Below, piece by piece: positions 34,163 to 46,119 of a stretch of 47,489 bases of DNA. This DNA is from Pholiota molesta (Eukaryota; Basidiomycota; Agaricomycetes; Agaricales; Strophariaceae): positions 1-47,489 of the forward strand of contig JACGCK010000301.1 in assembly GCA_014925825.1 (NCBI GenBank), written 5' to 3'. The notes below the pieces were generated by a model, which saw nothing but the letters and a program-made list of their open reading frames with translations, had not been told where the DNA came from and ran no database searches. The position numbers and the translations under genes were made by a program. The number at the start of each line of letters is the position of its first letter. Position 1 is the first letter of the stretch.

Positions 34163-36880
34163 TCACCTTCGCTGCCTTTTGCCTTCGCCTGAATCCCCAC
34201 TACCAGTCCCCTCCTTCCGCTTCCTGCTACCGGACATATAGCTTTCCACACATGAATGTACGTCAAGCACTGCTGCCTCCCAGCGAGGATCAGTGGTACG
34301 GGCTGGTGCCCACCATATAAGGGCGACGATGACGAGGGCCAGCCCATTAGGACCATATTTTTTCAAAGAATGGACATTTTGACCCAGCTGCGCTGATGAC
34401 AATGACAAGGGGAGGGAATGAGGGGTTGTCGAGCGTCGCCATACGGGCTGCATACTATTCCACCAGGCTATCCATTCGTTAGTGAATATCTGAAGATCCG
34501 GAACTGATGGAAATTGATCGTATCGACGCTTGGGCAACCAGAGTGATAGTAAGGGTGGGCGTAAAGGAGAGGTGGGCAAGCGATGCTATGGCAAATAAAG
34601 CAATCAGCTATCTAAATGCGTGGGTGCAGAGAAAACTTACGAATGTTGTATGTGTAGCGCCATGCTCACTCTCTATTTGTATCCAATCACTCATCAACGC
34701 TTTCCAGACATCAGCATCTACAGCGTCGACGATATGTTTTGAAGCGACCTCGAGCCATGCAGGAACAAACAGTTTCACAGATCTGACTCTCGCACTTCGA
34801 TCTGTCAGGTCAGTGGCAGAAGCAGTGTTTTCGTCGTTTTCAGGCTCCGGAGCGGGGACAGTTTGGCCAGTGGAGAGGCGGCATTTTCGTCGTTTTCAGG
34901 CTCCGGAGCGGGGACGGTTTGCGACGCCGACGTATCCATTGGTTGGTTCGAGATGTTGCTGCCAAAGCTACGTGGAAGCGGAGCGGGGACGGTTTGTGAC
35001 GCCGATGTATCCATCGGTTGGTTCGAGATGTTGCTGCCAAAGCTATGCGGAAGCTGTGAACCGGCGGCAACGGCCCCTGAAGGATGCGTTATGGATACAC
35101 CGATTGGAATGATTGGAGGGGTTTCCATGGCTGGAGCGTCTGGATGGGTATCTGGCCTGGGAGCAGTGCTCGAAGGCTGAGCCATGGGAGTCGGAAGGAT
35201 ATGGGAATGGTAGGCCAACTGGGTATCTGGCCCGGGAGCGGTGCTCGAAGGCTGAGCCATGGGAGTTGGAAGGACATGGGAATGGTAGGCCAACCGAGTG
35301 TCCGGAACATTTGATGGATCGAATGTCGAACTATAGGACACATTTGCGGAGGGATCAAGATATGGTGTAGTCGCATGAGCTTCAGGATAGATAGGCGTTT
35401 CTATCGGTAAAATTTGAGTCAGAAAGAATAAATATATATATGAAACAACGAACGCTAGTGCTCGGTGCATTACCTGGATCCATGCACTGCTCCAATCGTT
35501 AATGTTGAGGATACTGGCGACTTCTTCCATCGTCATGGCGGCTGTCGGGTCTTGAACCTGCGTAACTGGTTTGAACAATTCCTGGACAGGCCCAGGTCTG
35601 GCAACACCATCGGAACTAACAGGAGCAATGGGCACGGGAGCAGAACCACTCCGTGCAGAGGCATGAATGTCGAATGAAGTAGTGGAGGTGGCAGTGGCGA
35701 TGGAGGTCGAGGTAGCAGAGACAGGAACACTTCCAACGGGAGCAGACATACTTGGTGCAGAGCCATCAATGTCGAACGAACTAGTCGAGGAGGTGGAGGT
35801 AGCAGACGAAACATGGGCACCTGGAAGAGCGCGGGACTTTCGCACGTCCATCGCTACATGCAACCAATTTTAGTCAGAACAAATTTCCAAGAGAACAACT
35901 TGGCAAACATACGATAGCATGTGTGTAAAAAATCTGAGAATGGACCGCGAATTACAGTGTCATATTTTGGGTACGCTTTTCCGAACGAGAGCCCACATGG
36001 ATTGTGACGAGAGTGTACACTCATCGTCATGATCTCCCCTGCATAATTGGGATCTGGTCCACCAGCAAGAACCGTGAACGACCACCCAGTGAGTGCCGAT
36101 ACCTGCTGCATAAAATCATGCGCTAATTCCGGAATCCTCTCGATCGAACTGAAAATCAAGATCAGTGTATGTTTTAAAAATAGTCAATCAGTCAGACATA
36201 CGTCGCATACTCCTCTGGTAAACGTTCCGTCTCTGATCGGCCTTCCAAGCTAGCCATCTCGAGATCCATCTCCATCTTACGCTGATCCCGCAAACGTTTG
36301 ACTTCCGCTTTGACCTCATCGGACTCGTTCATATAAGCTTCATGGGTAAGTTTATTAATGACCGAGAGACGCATTTTGGAATCTGCACTCAATGGATCGA
36401 GGTCCACTAAGGCCTTGACTCGGTCCTTGAAGAACACTTTTGAGTAGATGTTCTTCTCCGATGGGAGCCGGCTGATCGTTGGGTTGACACTGATCACGAC
36501 TTTCTCCTTGGTGCCGCCGCGCTTGCGTTTGCCGAGGGGATGGTTGTTAAACCACACTTTCAATTTCTGTACATAGAATTACACAATTAGAACATGCTAG
36601 CCAGAAAAAAAAATAAACACACCTTTCTCCGATCAGCTGCCCATAAATTAGTGTCATTGAAAGGCAAGTTGACGATAGCCTTAACGTGAGGATCTGTAGA
36701 ATTGGCGATCTCCTCTTCCTCAGCATTTTGAGATGGCCACTGCTGGAAAAAAAGCTGATAGCACTGTGTCCTCCATTCGCGCAGGGCATTGGCCCCAGCC
36801 TCTTTTGCCGCCGCACATTCCGCTTGCTTTGACATGAGAAATTCGTGCTGCTTGGGGGTGGCCCAAGTCTGCGGCGCCAT
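34163..36880 (-). pseudogene. transposon gene A2, frameshifted copy
   Basis: The same six-exon gene as A1 (start codon at 36880). Two 1-base deletions fall in coding exons. One is near 35478 at the end of exon 4 (GGATCCATG where copy 1 has GGATCCCATG). One is near 34870 in exon 5 (CCAGTGGAGAGG where copy 1 has CCAGTGGGAGAGG). Either shifts the frame before the conserved WW-rich C-terminal block. One further length difference (CGAACGCTAG against CGAACCGCTAG) lies in intron 4, and another (GCTAGCCAG against GCTAGCCCAG) in intron 1. If these are not consensus errors, A2 is inactive while A1 is intact. Confidence 0.65.
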
Positions 36881-37295
36881 GATACCCGGAACGGATGCAA
36901 ATAGGTGCCGTAAGTTTAACAAGCGACGGCGGGTAAATGTTATGTTAGAGTTTAAGCGACAGTCTCCTTCTGGAAAAAAAATTGGGTAACCTTGTCCTGT
37001 GGGGCGGATAACCCCGAACGACTATACAGCCTATGATTCTTGCCCCCGCACTCATCCCCTCCCTCCCTATTCTCAGCCGAGGACTCCATGGCTCATAAAA
37101 CAATTTATCAGTCGTACGAGTAGATTTTAAAAGTAGTACGATTGGCCTTTGTAAAATCGTGTGAACCGGCTGTACAGTTAATTTCAGCCAAGGTGTGGGA
37201 ATTTCAAAAAGGCTAAAATAAGCGGCCAGGATCCATCAGAGGCTATCCAATACATTCCCCACATTTATCCGCATTGTCTCACCGAAACCAGCACT
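36881..37295. promoter_or_regulatory. shared upstream region of genes A2 and B2
   Basis: Copy of 23476-23889, one base longer through an extra T (ATTTATCCGCATTG). No ORF; a divergent promoter is inferred. Confidence 0.4.
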
Positions 37296-38289
37296 ATGGC
37301 TCGCGTACCCCACACTAACCCTGACGGGGTTAAATCCATCGATGATCTCGTGGCGACACTATTGCTCATGGGCATAGATGTCAATAACGCGCGCAGTAAG
37401 TTTATTGTATCATATATCTCCCACATCCATCTAACAAAGACATTTTTGGTATCACCAGCCCGAGCCAATGTTTTGGCAGCGGCTGCGGCTGCGGCGAATG
37501 GCACCGGCCCCACCATTTCTGGTAAGTACTCATTATATATACCCGAGTGACTAGTATCTAACGCGTTCTCTCCCACCACCCCCAGAAGATGCCGCCAGTG
37601 GCGAAACTGCCACCACCGAGGCCATCCCCGCTCCCGCTCCTAACATAGGCAACAACACCAGTGACACTGGTGATCACGAATCCGAGGCCGATACTTTGGC
37701 CACCAGCGCTGGTGGTAAGCTTGATATCTTGATGGGTTTGAGCATAAATCTCACCGCCTGTTTCCTTGCAAAGATACCGAAGCCACTCAGGCTGGCTCTG
37801 CTAGGGCGACTTCGGCCACCTTGGATTGGGCCGATGATTGGGAAGAAGATGACGACCCGCCTAGGAGGAGCGCTCTCCAGTGGCATCCCAGCTCCGCAGC
37901 TGCCCCTGCTGCCCCTGCTGTCGCCACTGGTGCGAGCGGCGGCAGTGCCACGCTCTCGGGCAACGGCTTCCACTGCGCCTTCTGCCAACAGTTCAATACG
38001 GTTCGCCCCTCCGAGGCTTTCTATGTTGTGACCATCGGCCTCCAGGTGGGGGTGTTCACCCACTGGTACGTTTTCTACCTGCTTGTAAATGGTTTTTTTA
38101 TTGATCTTGCTCAACAGGCACATTGTTCAGCCCCTCGTCTCGGGCGTGAGTGGTGCCTGCTACCGCAGGTACTCGTCCCAGGCCGCCGCCCAGGCCGCCT
38201 TCGATGAAGCTTTGGCTGCCGGCCTCGTCATGGTCGTTACTCCCAGCCCCGTCACCCTCCCCCACCCTGGCTGTGGAGGCCGCCAGTGA
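37296..38289 (+). CDS. transposon gene B2, RNase H1-type hybrid-binding domain protein
   Basis: Same five-exon gene as B1, 251 residues. The only coding change noted is GTG to GCG in the Ala-rich part (Val to Ala). One extra C in the C-run before the acceptor of exon 3 does not alter the coding frame. The hybrid-binding domain (FYVVTIGLQVGVFTHW across to ACYRRYSS) is unchanged. Gene B is intact in both copies although genes A and the transposase have lesions, which could reflect retained function, or just the few mutations so far. Confidence 0.78.
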
Positions 38290-38421
38290 TCGCACATTTT
38301 TGCTACATACTGCTCATGCTTTTGTGTAGTTGCTTACCATGTATACCGTCTGTTATTTGTCTGAAATGTACTGTGCACGTTGATCTTTGCAATATATTGT
38401 TTGTTATTACCAGACCTCCCT

Positions 38422-39099
38422 TTATGCACACTGAAAACTATACTTGCCCTCCAAGTACATCTTGAAGACAGGGAGGCGGTGATCGTCCTCTAGTATAGTG
38501 CACCGTATTTCATCAATCCAAGTGATAACCATCCGTACTTCCGTGCTAAGCTCGTTAACCTCTCCCAATTCCACACCAACCCCGACAAGTTGAAGGACTT
38601 CGTCATGGCATCGTGTTATGGCTGTCTGTACATTGCTGAGCTGCTCAACAAGGTCATCCAGAGCTTCTGATTTGAGTGAAACCATATACTGCTGGCATGC
38701 GGTGTTGACAAAGGTTTTTGGTGATCCATTTGTAATGTTATTCAAGCGCCTTTTGAGGCGCTGGGCATGTTCCATCCAAACGGATATCGGACTACGTATC
38801 TCATCAGCGACTGGGGATTTAGCTGCGCTCTTGTGCAGTTGGACTGTACTGTGTAGTATGTAATTAGTGTATTATAGATAGTAGAGTGCCTGAGGTGTTG
38901 TATACATCGCTTTTGTCTTCTTGTATGTTTTACGACGTTGTGCATTAATTGTGGCTTTGGATCTACAATAAATAATTAGACAAGACAGCCGGGAACTTAA
39001 GAAATAGAATGATATATACTTCTCATAGTACCGCTTACTCTTTGCGCGGTTTGCTTCGCGTTTAGCCTCAGCGGTCAGATGAATTTTGGCACGGCCCAT
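38422..39099 (-). CDS. transposon gene C2, small protein with basic N-terminus
   Basis: Same three-exon layout as C1 and 187 residues. One substitution changes WINEIR to WIDEIR. Start MGRAKIHL at 39099. Convergent with B2, divergent from D2 (425 bp between start codons). Confidence 0.7.
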
Positions 39100-39524
39100 G
39101 AGAGTAGGTGTGCAAGCATAGAGAAATCGTGTTTACCTTCGTCGCATCCTGGTGCGTCGTCTGACTTTTATTTCGGGCATCTAAACCACCAGTCCAAACT
39201 ATCTTGTTCAAAAGGTATTAATCAGGAGATTCTGATTCTGATTTTTTTACAATGTATTATATACGCTATAATATCTGCTGCATTTTTCTTTCATTTAATG
39301 TTTTGGGTCTGTGCGCATTACGTCGGATTTAGTAAGCACGAGAAGCAATGGAATCCAAGAACCTGAAGGAGTCGCTTTAATTCCCCCTCCTTTTGCCCTC
39401 GAACCACATTTTACTTTCTAGCTTCCCCCACTGTGTGTGCCACTGCGCCCAAGTTCAACTTTCTCTCGATGTGAGAATGGTTTTTTTGGTCAAGCGATTA
39501 TTCTAACGGCATGTCTAAACTTAG

Positions 39525-40334
39525 ATGTTCGATCTTCCGCTGCCCAAAGCGGAGGCTACCCCGGCTAACATACAAGCTCAAATTGATAAACGGCGATTTA
39601 TCCACCGCATGGGACCCTACTACCTTCAAGCCCATTCAGAGGGTAAGGCAGAAGAGGTAGAATTCTTCAAAGTCGTCTTCGAGCATCACTGCATGCGATG
39701 GCCCGTGAATGCCAGGGAGTATCCGGACCTCGACTTCATGAAGGCTGACCTTGAGAACCAACGCAAGGTACGCGCCTATTATATGAGCCAATTCGTTCTG
39801 ATATAACATTTTCCAGGCTTTGATTAGATCCATCAAAGCCTGGTCTGGCTTGGGTGCCTACTCCCAGGAGCTTGAACACTGGTCCATGTTGTTCAAATCA
39901 CGCACTAACAAAGTCGATAAATCACCGGATGCGAAGGCAAGAGCTTGGGTCACTGCGATCCTTATGCGATACTTACTTTCTTGTCTAGTTACCTCCTTCG
40001 GAATCAACCAAGAACGAAGAGGGCTCGGTGAAAATTCTGGGTTCTGCGGGAAATCCGATCGACATTGTGAGTAGTTTCTCTGTCACTGCTGTGCGATATT
40101 TATGTTGTTCCTATCTAGACATCCCCTCCAGTATCACCCAAGAAAGCAGAGGGTTCTGCGAAAAACCCTATTGATGTTGTGAGTATTGAGTTGGGCGCCT
40201 ATCTTTCGACTTGGGCTGACATATATTGGCAGGATAATCGACCAGGGGAAGTCAGTAAGGGCGAAGAGGTCAACCCGAGACATATTAGAATATTCACGTC
40301 GCCGGGTCCTTCTAACTCCTCCACAGGCAAGTAG
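39525..40334 (+). CDS. transposon gene D2, unrecognised protein, complete
   Basis: Five exons: 39525-39767, 39817-39936, 39989-40066, 40119-40178 and 40233-40334, all in phase 0, giving 200 residues. The second intron starts with GC (GCAAGA) and ends with TCTAG, a GC-AG intron. The last three exons are short, Ser/Pro/Lys-rich and partly repetitive (LPPSESTKNEEGS; TSPPVSPKKAEGS), as expected for a disordered tail. The N-terminal 120 residues are helical and charged. I know no family for it. It lies 166 bp upstream of the transposase start in the same orientation, so the two could share regulation. Confidence 0.65.
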
Positions 40335-40500
40335 TGTACCATTTTTGTAAAATCTATGTAAAATCTGTACGGTCATCTGAGCCGCTGTAAGCACGAAATC
40401 TGATCAGAGATGTATATTGGTAATCGGTGTAATGGATGCTAGCGTAACCTCAGTGTATCCATTATCCATAGCTGAACTTCATCTTCGCGTTCATATCAAG

Positions 40501-43500
40501 ATGCCTGCAAAGAAACGTCCCCAGATTATCATGGAGGTACTGACAAAGTCCAAGCCAGCCAACCTAAAGCAAGCCATGAAACCACCCATGGCTGAGACTG
40601 TGCAGCGTGTTGAACGCCATATATCTTATGATGTCTCTGGGGAATCATCAAGTTCATTCATTCCTGTTCCACCCTCACCTCCAAGGAGTTTTCATCCAGT
40701 TCAAAATCCAACCACATCTCCTTCAGTTCCATCAAGTTCGTTTTTCCCACCGACTGAGGACGACATTGAGCGTGTCGATGACGAGACTCGATTACTCGAA
40801 GTAGAAGGATTAGGGAGCCTATCTGCCAATCTCTCGACGCAAGTTACTCCGGATAATGATGATATTCTTCCAGATTCTGCACATAAACGCAAACGAACAG
40901 ATGCTGTATGTTCTCATTTGAATAAATGTACAGTATATTGAAATATTATTAAACTTCGCTTAGGATAATCCTCTACTACTTTGGGTGCCTTACATCGACA
41001 GATATGTAGAGGAGCTGCTTCGACTTGAAGGACGTGGGGACTCGAGTGACGCTGATAGCTGCGCTTCTTCCAACTGTCTATCAGCTCCAATGTATCGCTG
41101 CACAGATTGCCAAGATGCTCGAATGTTCTGTTCTGCATGCATCGTTGCACACCATCAGAGCCTGCCTTACCATCGCATTCAGGTACGTCGTGTTTTCAGT
41201 AACAAGTTTGAAATGCAGTGCTAATTTTCTATGACATAGTTCTGGAATGGTTCTTTCTTTGAAAAGACGACGCTCAGATCCCTTGGGTTACATGTGCAGC
41301 TTGGCCACGTCGTCGGAACCAGCTGTCCAGTTCCAGTAATACCACACAATGATGAATTTACGGTCATCGATTGCGATGGTGTTCATCAAATAACCCTGCG
41401 CTTCTGTGGGTGCTTACATTCCGTCCATCATACAGCTCAATTACTGCGGGCCCGGCTTTTTCCATCAACGACAACCGATCCTCGCTCAGCAGCCACTTTT
41501 CGTGTCCTCGAGACCTTCCAAATGCTAAGCTTTAACTCCAAGGTTTCCGCTTTCGAGTTTTACAAAGCCTTAGAAGCGCGGACGGACAATACGGGGACAA
41601 ATTTTCCACCGGTAGGCATAGTTTTATTTCCTGAAATTTTTGCTTCATTTGACTTGTAATGGCTTTAGGATCGCTACCATGTCTTCTTACGGATTGTTCG
41701 TGAATGGAGGCATGTACGTTTATTGAAGCGCATGGGTCGCGGCCATTCTAGCTCGGGCGTCAAAGGCACTAAAGAAGGTGAATGTGCCGTATTGTGCCCA
41801 GCTTGTCCACTGCCCGATATCAATCTACCTCCTGACTGGAAGACAAGACCGCAATCAGATCAGTAAGAATTTTATTTGGTGTATCCATGGGTTTTGCTAA
41901 TGGATACATGTTTATTTAAGGTGGTTGTATACTCTTTTCGTGGCTATCGATGCGAACTTTCGCCTGAAGCGGCTTAATGTGTCAAACCATCAGAGAGATC
42001 CAGGGCTTAACCATGGCTACGCCTATGTCGTTGAAGAAACGCGCTTCAAAGATTACCTTTCAAAATTTGACACGCGCGTCGGTCAAGAGAAAAGCCTATG
42101 TGTCGACCATGACGCAATTAAAGCAGCATCGAAGCGAGGCGGAGAGGGGATGGCGTCAAATGGTACCGGAACGGCAGAGTGTGGTCGTCATGACATGAAA
42201 CGGGCGAATGGAGTGGGTGACTTGCAGAAGGGTGAACGGTGAGTAATAAATGTTTTCACCAATATGGATCAACTAACAATGGAGTCTATACAGCTATGTG
42301 AACATGGATTACTTCCTACTTTCCAGTCTGAAAATCAATACCCCCCCCAGCTTGTGGTATCGTATGACATAGCTTGCCAGTGGTCTCGGAACCTAGAAAA
42401 GCGTGTTCAAATATATCCCCCTAACCCACTTTCCGATGGTCAAATGAATCTAACCACTCTCGTCCCAAAGTTTCATCTGCCGGCTCATGTCCTGGAATGT
42501 CAAACGAGTTTCTCTTTTAATCTGGTACCTGGCGTCGGTAGAACGGATGGAGAGGCACCGGAGCGGGGCTGGTCCGAGATTAACGCAGTTGCAACCAGTA
42601 CGAAGGAAATGGGCCCTGGTTCTCGCCGCGATACATTGGACGATCACTTTGGTGCGCGTAATTGGAGGAAGATCACACAAATTGGTAAGTTCAAATGGTT
42701 CTTCTGTACTTATTTATTTCTAACGATCTTTAAGCGCCGACATTTGTACGAAAAACTACAGAAGCATTGGCGGGACGCGAGGAAAGTGTCGCGGCCTTCC
42801 TTGAATTCGACGCTGCCCTTTCAATCAAAGTAAACGATGGCCTGGATCATTCCGTCGCACCGACAGATGAATGGACGGCACTCTGTCTGAACTGGGAAGT
42901 GGATCGTGCCCGAAATCCTAATCCATTTCAAGTTAATGAAATCGGTTAGTTTTGAAAGCAATTGTTTTAAATGCCACTTACATTAGGTATAACAGTGATA
43001 AATGAAAAAGAAGTTCGTCTTCGACTCGCTCAAGAAGATGCTGCAGCTATTTCCAAAGGAGAATTTACAGCGATACATGACGCTATATCACCGAGTCTTC
43101 TAATTTATCAAGGCCTCGAAATCGAAGATCTTCAGTACGTATCCATTAATTTGTTTGATGTATCCTTCTCAATTCAAACATCACATGTTTGTTACTTAGA
43201 CGCAAACTGGTCGTCGATTCAGCCGAACTAGGCTCTCATTCAACTGATCTCCAACGGGCGAAGATTGTGGAGCGATGCAACTACCTACGTCGCAAGTTTG
43301 AGGCATGGTGTGAGATCCAGAATCTCTACATGCCCGAGGTTGCTGCATTACGGGCTCATGCAACTTCGGATGGAGGGGGATCACTGGCTATTGAAGATAT
43401 CCAGTTATACCTCCCTTCGAGTGTCATAGACTCTGTTGCGTGCAACCCGCGGCTCATCGAGGCTGAGTGGCAGCTGCGGTACGCAATGGCTGACAGTACA

Positions 43501-44257
43501 CTGAACACTCTCCGATCCCATCTTCTCCTTCGAACTCGGCTTTACAAATCAAAGGATAAAGATTCGCGTGGTCAAGCAATGAACACTCGAAGTCAATCCC
43601 TAATCAAGAATGTCGAACACCGTGTCCGCGCTTCGGTTGTGAAATATCGGTACGTGCGCCGTGCAATGAGCGCCCTGGCAACATTCCGCAAAGAGTCTGA
43701 CACGTGGAAGAATACCTTCAAAGAGTTAAAGGATGAACACGTACGGGGATTGGCATCGATGGATGACATAGGCAGGGGCGAAGGGCATAGGTTGCTCTCA
43801 TGGATTTGGAAAGTACATGGTGCCGGTGATGGAATTGATGAAGGGACCCAAGATGGTGCGTTATAGTTAAGTTTATTTCATTTTGTACTACTGCTAACGG
43901 AGCGGGGTAGCCCTTCGTATCGAATGGTGCCGAGCTCGAGCACGCGCACATCGCTGGCAGGAAGAATGTCTCCTTCTCGCTGAGGAGATGAGACGGGTCC
44001 TTGCTTATTTTTCCTGGCAAGCTAATTGGTGGACGGAGCTTTCTTTGGACCCGCCAATGATCAAGAGTAAGAGTACCATTTCAGGCAAGCATCCCGCAAA
44101 TATTCGGGTCATCGACGGAAAACGCGCCTACGCCTTACGGCAGGCGGACATTCAACAGAAGATGCACGATTTTTGTCAGCTGAAGTGGTCTGGGCTGTCA
44201 GAGAGATTGCTGACCATGGATGGAAGGGACGCAAAGGTGATGGTAGAAATTGTATAA
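40501..44257 (+). pseudogene. KDZ transposase with CxC2-type zinc cluster, copy 2 (one frame problem)
   Basis: Ten exons: 40501-40905, 40964-41182, 41240-41611, 41669-41862, 41921-42238, 42294-42684, 42735-42944, 42987-43134, 43200-43855, 43911-44257; about 1086 residues. Residues 1-135: basic, Ser/Pro-rich. Then a CxC2-type cluster with C-x2-C-x7-C-x2-C (YRCTDCQDARMFCSACI) and HH/H residues. The KDZ core follows: LFVAIDANFRLKRL (first Asp), VSYDIACQWS (second Asp), LVPKFHLPAH, and GRTDGEAPERGW (Glu), an RNase H-fold layout. The C-terminal part is helical (RIEWCRARARAHRWQEEC). The sum is 3260 nt, one short of a multiple of three. The misfit is at the C8 run 42341-42348: upstream NMDYFLLSSLKINTP and downstream QLVVSYDIACQ are in different frames, with a stop soon after in the first. 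An upstream in-frame ATG at 40417 is possible. Confidence 0.8.
42341..42348 (+). other. C8 homopolymer at transposase frame break
   Basis: Eight Cs lie between codons for LKINT and QLVVSYD. The conserved core reads through only if the frame changes by one here. Copy 1 has the same eight-base run (30465-30472). Confidence 0.7.
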
Positions 44258-44384
44258 GTGATGATATTGATATATATACATGAGTACTTAGATGCATATG
44301 TCTAAACTGATGCATAACAATAGATAGGGTGGGCGATGATTTATATAGGGATCAAAAATACAAGATGGCAGGCTGTATATAGCT
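44258..44384. other. 3' region of the copy 2 transposase
   Basis: AT-rich interval with TATATATACATG downstream of the transposase stop; no gene. Counterpart of 28430-28556. Confidence 0.4.
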
Positions 44385-45007
44385 AATGGATGCGTATGGA
44401 TAGGTGCGGGGAGGGGTAAGCGGACGGCGCAAGCAGATTGACTAAGAGTAAGCCGCGGATCCGACCGCGGCAGAGCAAGCGCGGGGCAAGGATGGTCAAT
44501 GGATGATGCACCCGGTACAGGCAATGGATGTGTAATAGCAGGTGATCAGAACAGGGCAGGAGGGATGGAGAGCCGGGCCCCGGCGTGGTGCAAGGATGGT
44601 CAATGGAGAATGGACCATGCATGGGCAATGGATGTGCGAAGACCGAATTGGCGCACGGGGCAGGAGGGAGGGAGAGCAGTCACAGCACAAGGATGGTCAA
44701 TGGAGGAGGGACTGTGTATGGACAATGGATACGTGCAGGCCAAATGGGATGAGGGGAGAGCGGCCAAGCGCAATGGATGCGGTATCCTATATGGGTGATG
44801 GATGGGTGATGGATGGGTGATGGATGGGTGATGGCGGATGACAGGCACAATGCAAGAGGGAGATAGAGCGGTCGCGGCGCAAGGATGGTCAATGGAATAT
44901 GTGCCCTGTACGGGCAATGGATGCGAGAAGGTCGATTGTTGCAAAGGGGAGAGGGCCAAGCGCAAGCAGCGCAAGCAGTGCAAGGATAGCCAATGGAATA
45001 GGCATGT
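44385..45007. repeat. right subterminal satellite of copy 2
   Basis: Reverse complement of 27805-28435. It contains the second hairpin (44452-44471, GCCGCGG-ATCCGA-CCGCGGC) and the 11-bp GGATGGGTGAT tandem repeat at about 44793-44834. Confidence 0.7.
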
Positions 45008-45984
45008 GGGCAATGGATACGCGAATGGATACGCGAAGGTCGAATAATGGCACGAGGGTGGAGAGAGCGGCCAAACGCAATGGATACAGTGTCCTATATG
45101 GGCAATGGATGCGCGAAGGCCGAATAGCGCAAGGGGGGGGAGGAAAATGGCGCATGGGGCAGCAGGGAGAGTGGGCCGGAGAGCGGGCGCTGTGCAAGGG
45201 TAGTCAGTGGAGGATGGGCGCGTACGCGCAATGGATGCATGAAGGTCAAATAGCGCAAGGGGGGAGGGGGGGAATTGGCGCACACGGGACAGGAGGCGGG
45301 CGGGCGGGCACGGCACAAGAATGGCCAATGGAGGAGGGGCCGTGTACGGGCAATGGATGCACGAAGGCCAAATGGGATGAGGGGGGGAGAGCGGCCAAGC
45401 CCAATGGATGTGGTATCCTATATGGGCAATGGACGTGCGAGGGCGGGCGGATTGACACGAGGGAAGCCGCGGTTCCTACCGCGGCAGAGAGGAAACATCC
45501 TAGATTGGGATGGTCAGCTAAGGAATATGGAGTTGGAATGGATACGCACCGGGGGCGGGAAGGATTGGGACACGTGCGATGGATGCGAGGGAAGGGCGGG
45601 AGGATGGAGTTGCATCCAACATGGGCAATGGATGCAGGAGGCGCGATGGAGTAAACACGTGGAACACGTGTGGACAGCTGGCTGGACAGCATGATCAACA
45701 GAGGCAATGGATGTGGGCAGCAATGGATGGAGACACGATGGAGTCGGATGGATGCAGGCAGCGATGGTGGAGGGGTAATGGAGCTCGAATCCAATGGCTG
45801 TGTCGGCGTGGGATGGATACTGAGCACGTGCACGGATGGATGCAGGTGGCAGGATGGATGCCTGCATCCATCGGCAGGCAGTAATATGGTAGGGAATACA
45901 TCCCTTATAGTTAGTGGACATTATCCATCACCCTATCTGTGGTAGTTATAAGGGCTGTATCCATTGACCTGGCAGACTCTGGTG
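45008..45984 (-). repeat. terminal repeat T4 (right end of copy 2)
   Basis: Reverse complement of T1/T3 over about 977 bp, ending CCTGGCAGACTCTGGTG. Hairpin at 45466-45485. The long plus-strand open frame 44899-45654 across it is a product of repeat composition. Confidence 0.85.
45466..45485. repeat. GC hairpin in T4
   Basis: GCCGCGGT-TCCT-ACCGCGGC, the reverse complement of the hairpin in T1-T3. Confidence 0.7.
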
Positions 45985-46119
45985 GCAGATCATATGATTT
46001 CCATGTTGAGGTGTCAATGGCATGACCAAGGGCGATCGCGCGCTCACGAACTAAGCGCTCGCGGGTCCAGACTTCCCGAGGGGGCTGTCTGGACCGAACC
46101 GAAGACTTGATGATCATTT
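45985..46119 (-). pseudogene. tyrosine recombinase N-terminal fragment, interrupted by KDZ copy 2
   Basis: The minus strand reads TRERLVRERAIALGHAIDTS then TWKSY. This resembles the N-terminal start of the recombinase of agaricomycete DIRS-like elements, where a conserved W-K-x-Y is followed by further helices. The frame then runs directly into the KDZ right end. The remainder of the recombinase is not in the window. Confidence 0.55.

Larger units (their letters stand above)
32593..45984 (+). mobile_element. KDZ DNA transposon copy 2 (13.4 kb, standard arrangement)
   Basis: Left TIR 32593-33574; genes A2 (minus), B2 (plus), C2 (minus), D2 (plus) and the transposase (plus); right TIR 45008-45984 as reverse complement, ending CTGGTG. 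Both ends carry the same CACCAGAGTCTGCCAGG terminus. The continuity of gene D across its last intron, and TIRs in the usual inverted orientation, suggest this is the ancestral arrangement. The right end sits in the tyrosine recombinase gene of a DIRS-like element. The flank on its left is not host DNA but copy 1. Confidence 0.85.

Noticed and set aside
40417..40500. Upstream ATG at 40417 as transposase start
   Set aside because: It is in frame and adds 28 residues, but 40501 (MPAKKRPQ) gives a more typical basic start. The choice is not certain.
19183..45984. Homologous recombination between inverted TIRs as the cause of the inversion
   Set aside because: That would flip everything between the two TIRs, including genes A-D, and would leave the TIRs in place. 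Here only the transposase side is flipped and one breakpoint lies in an intron.
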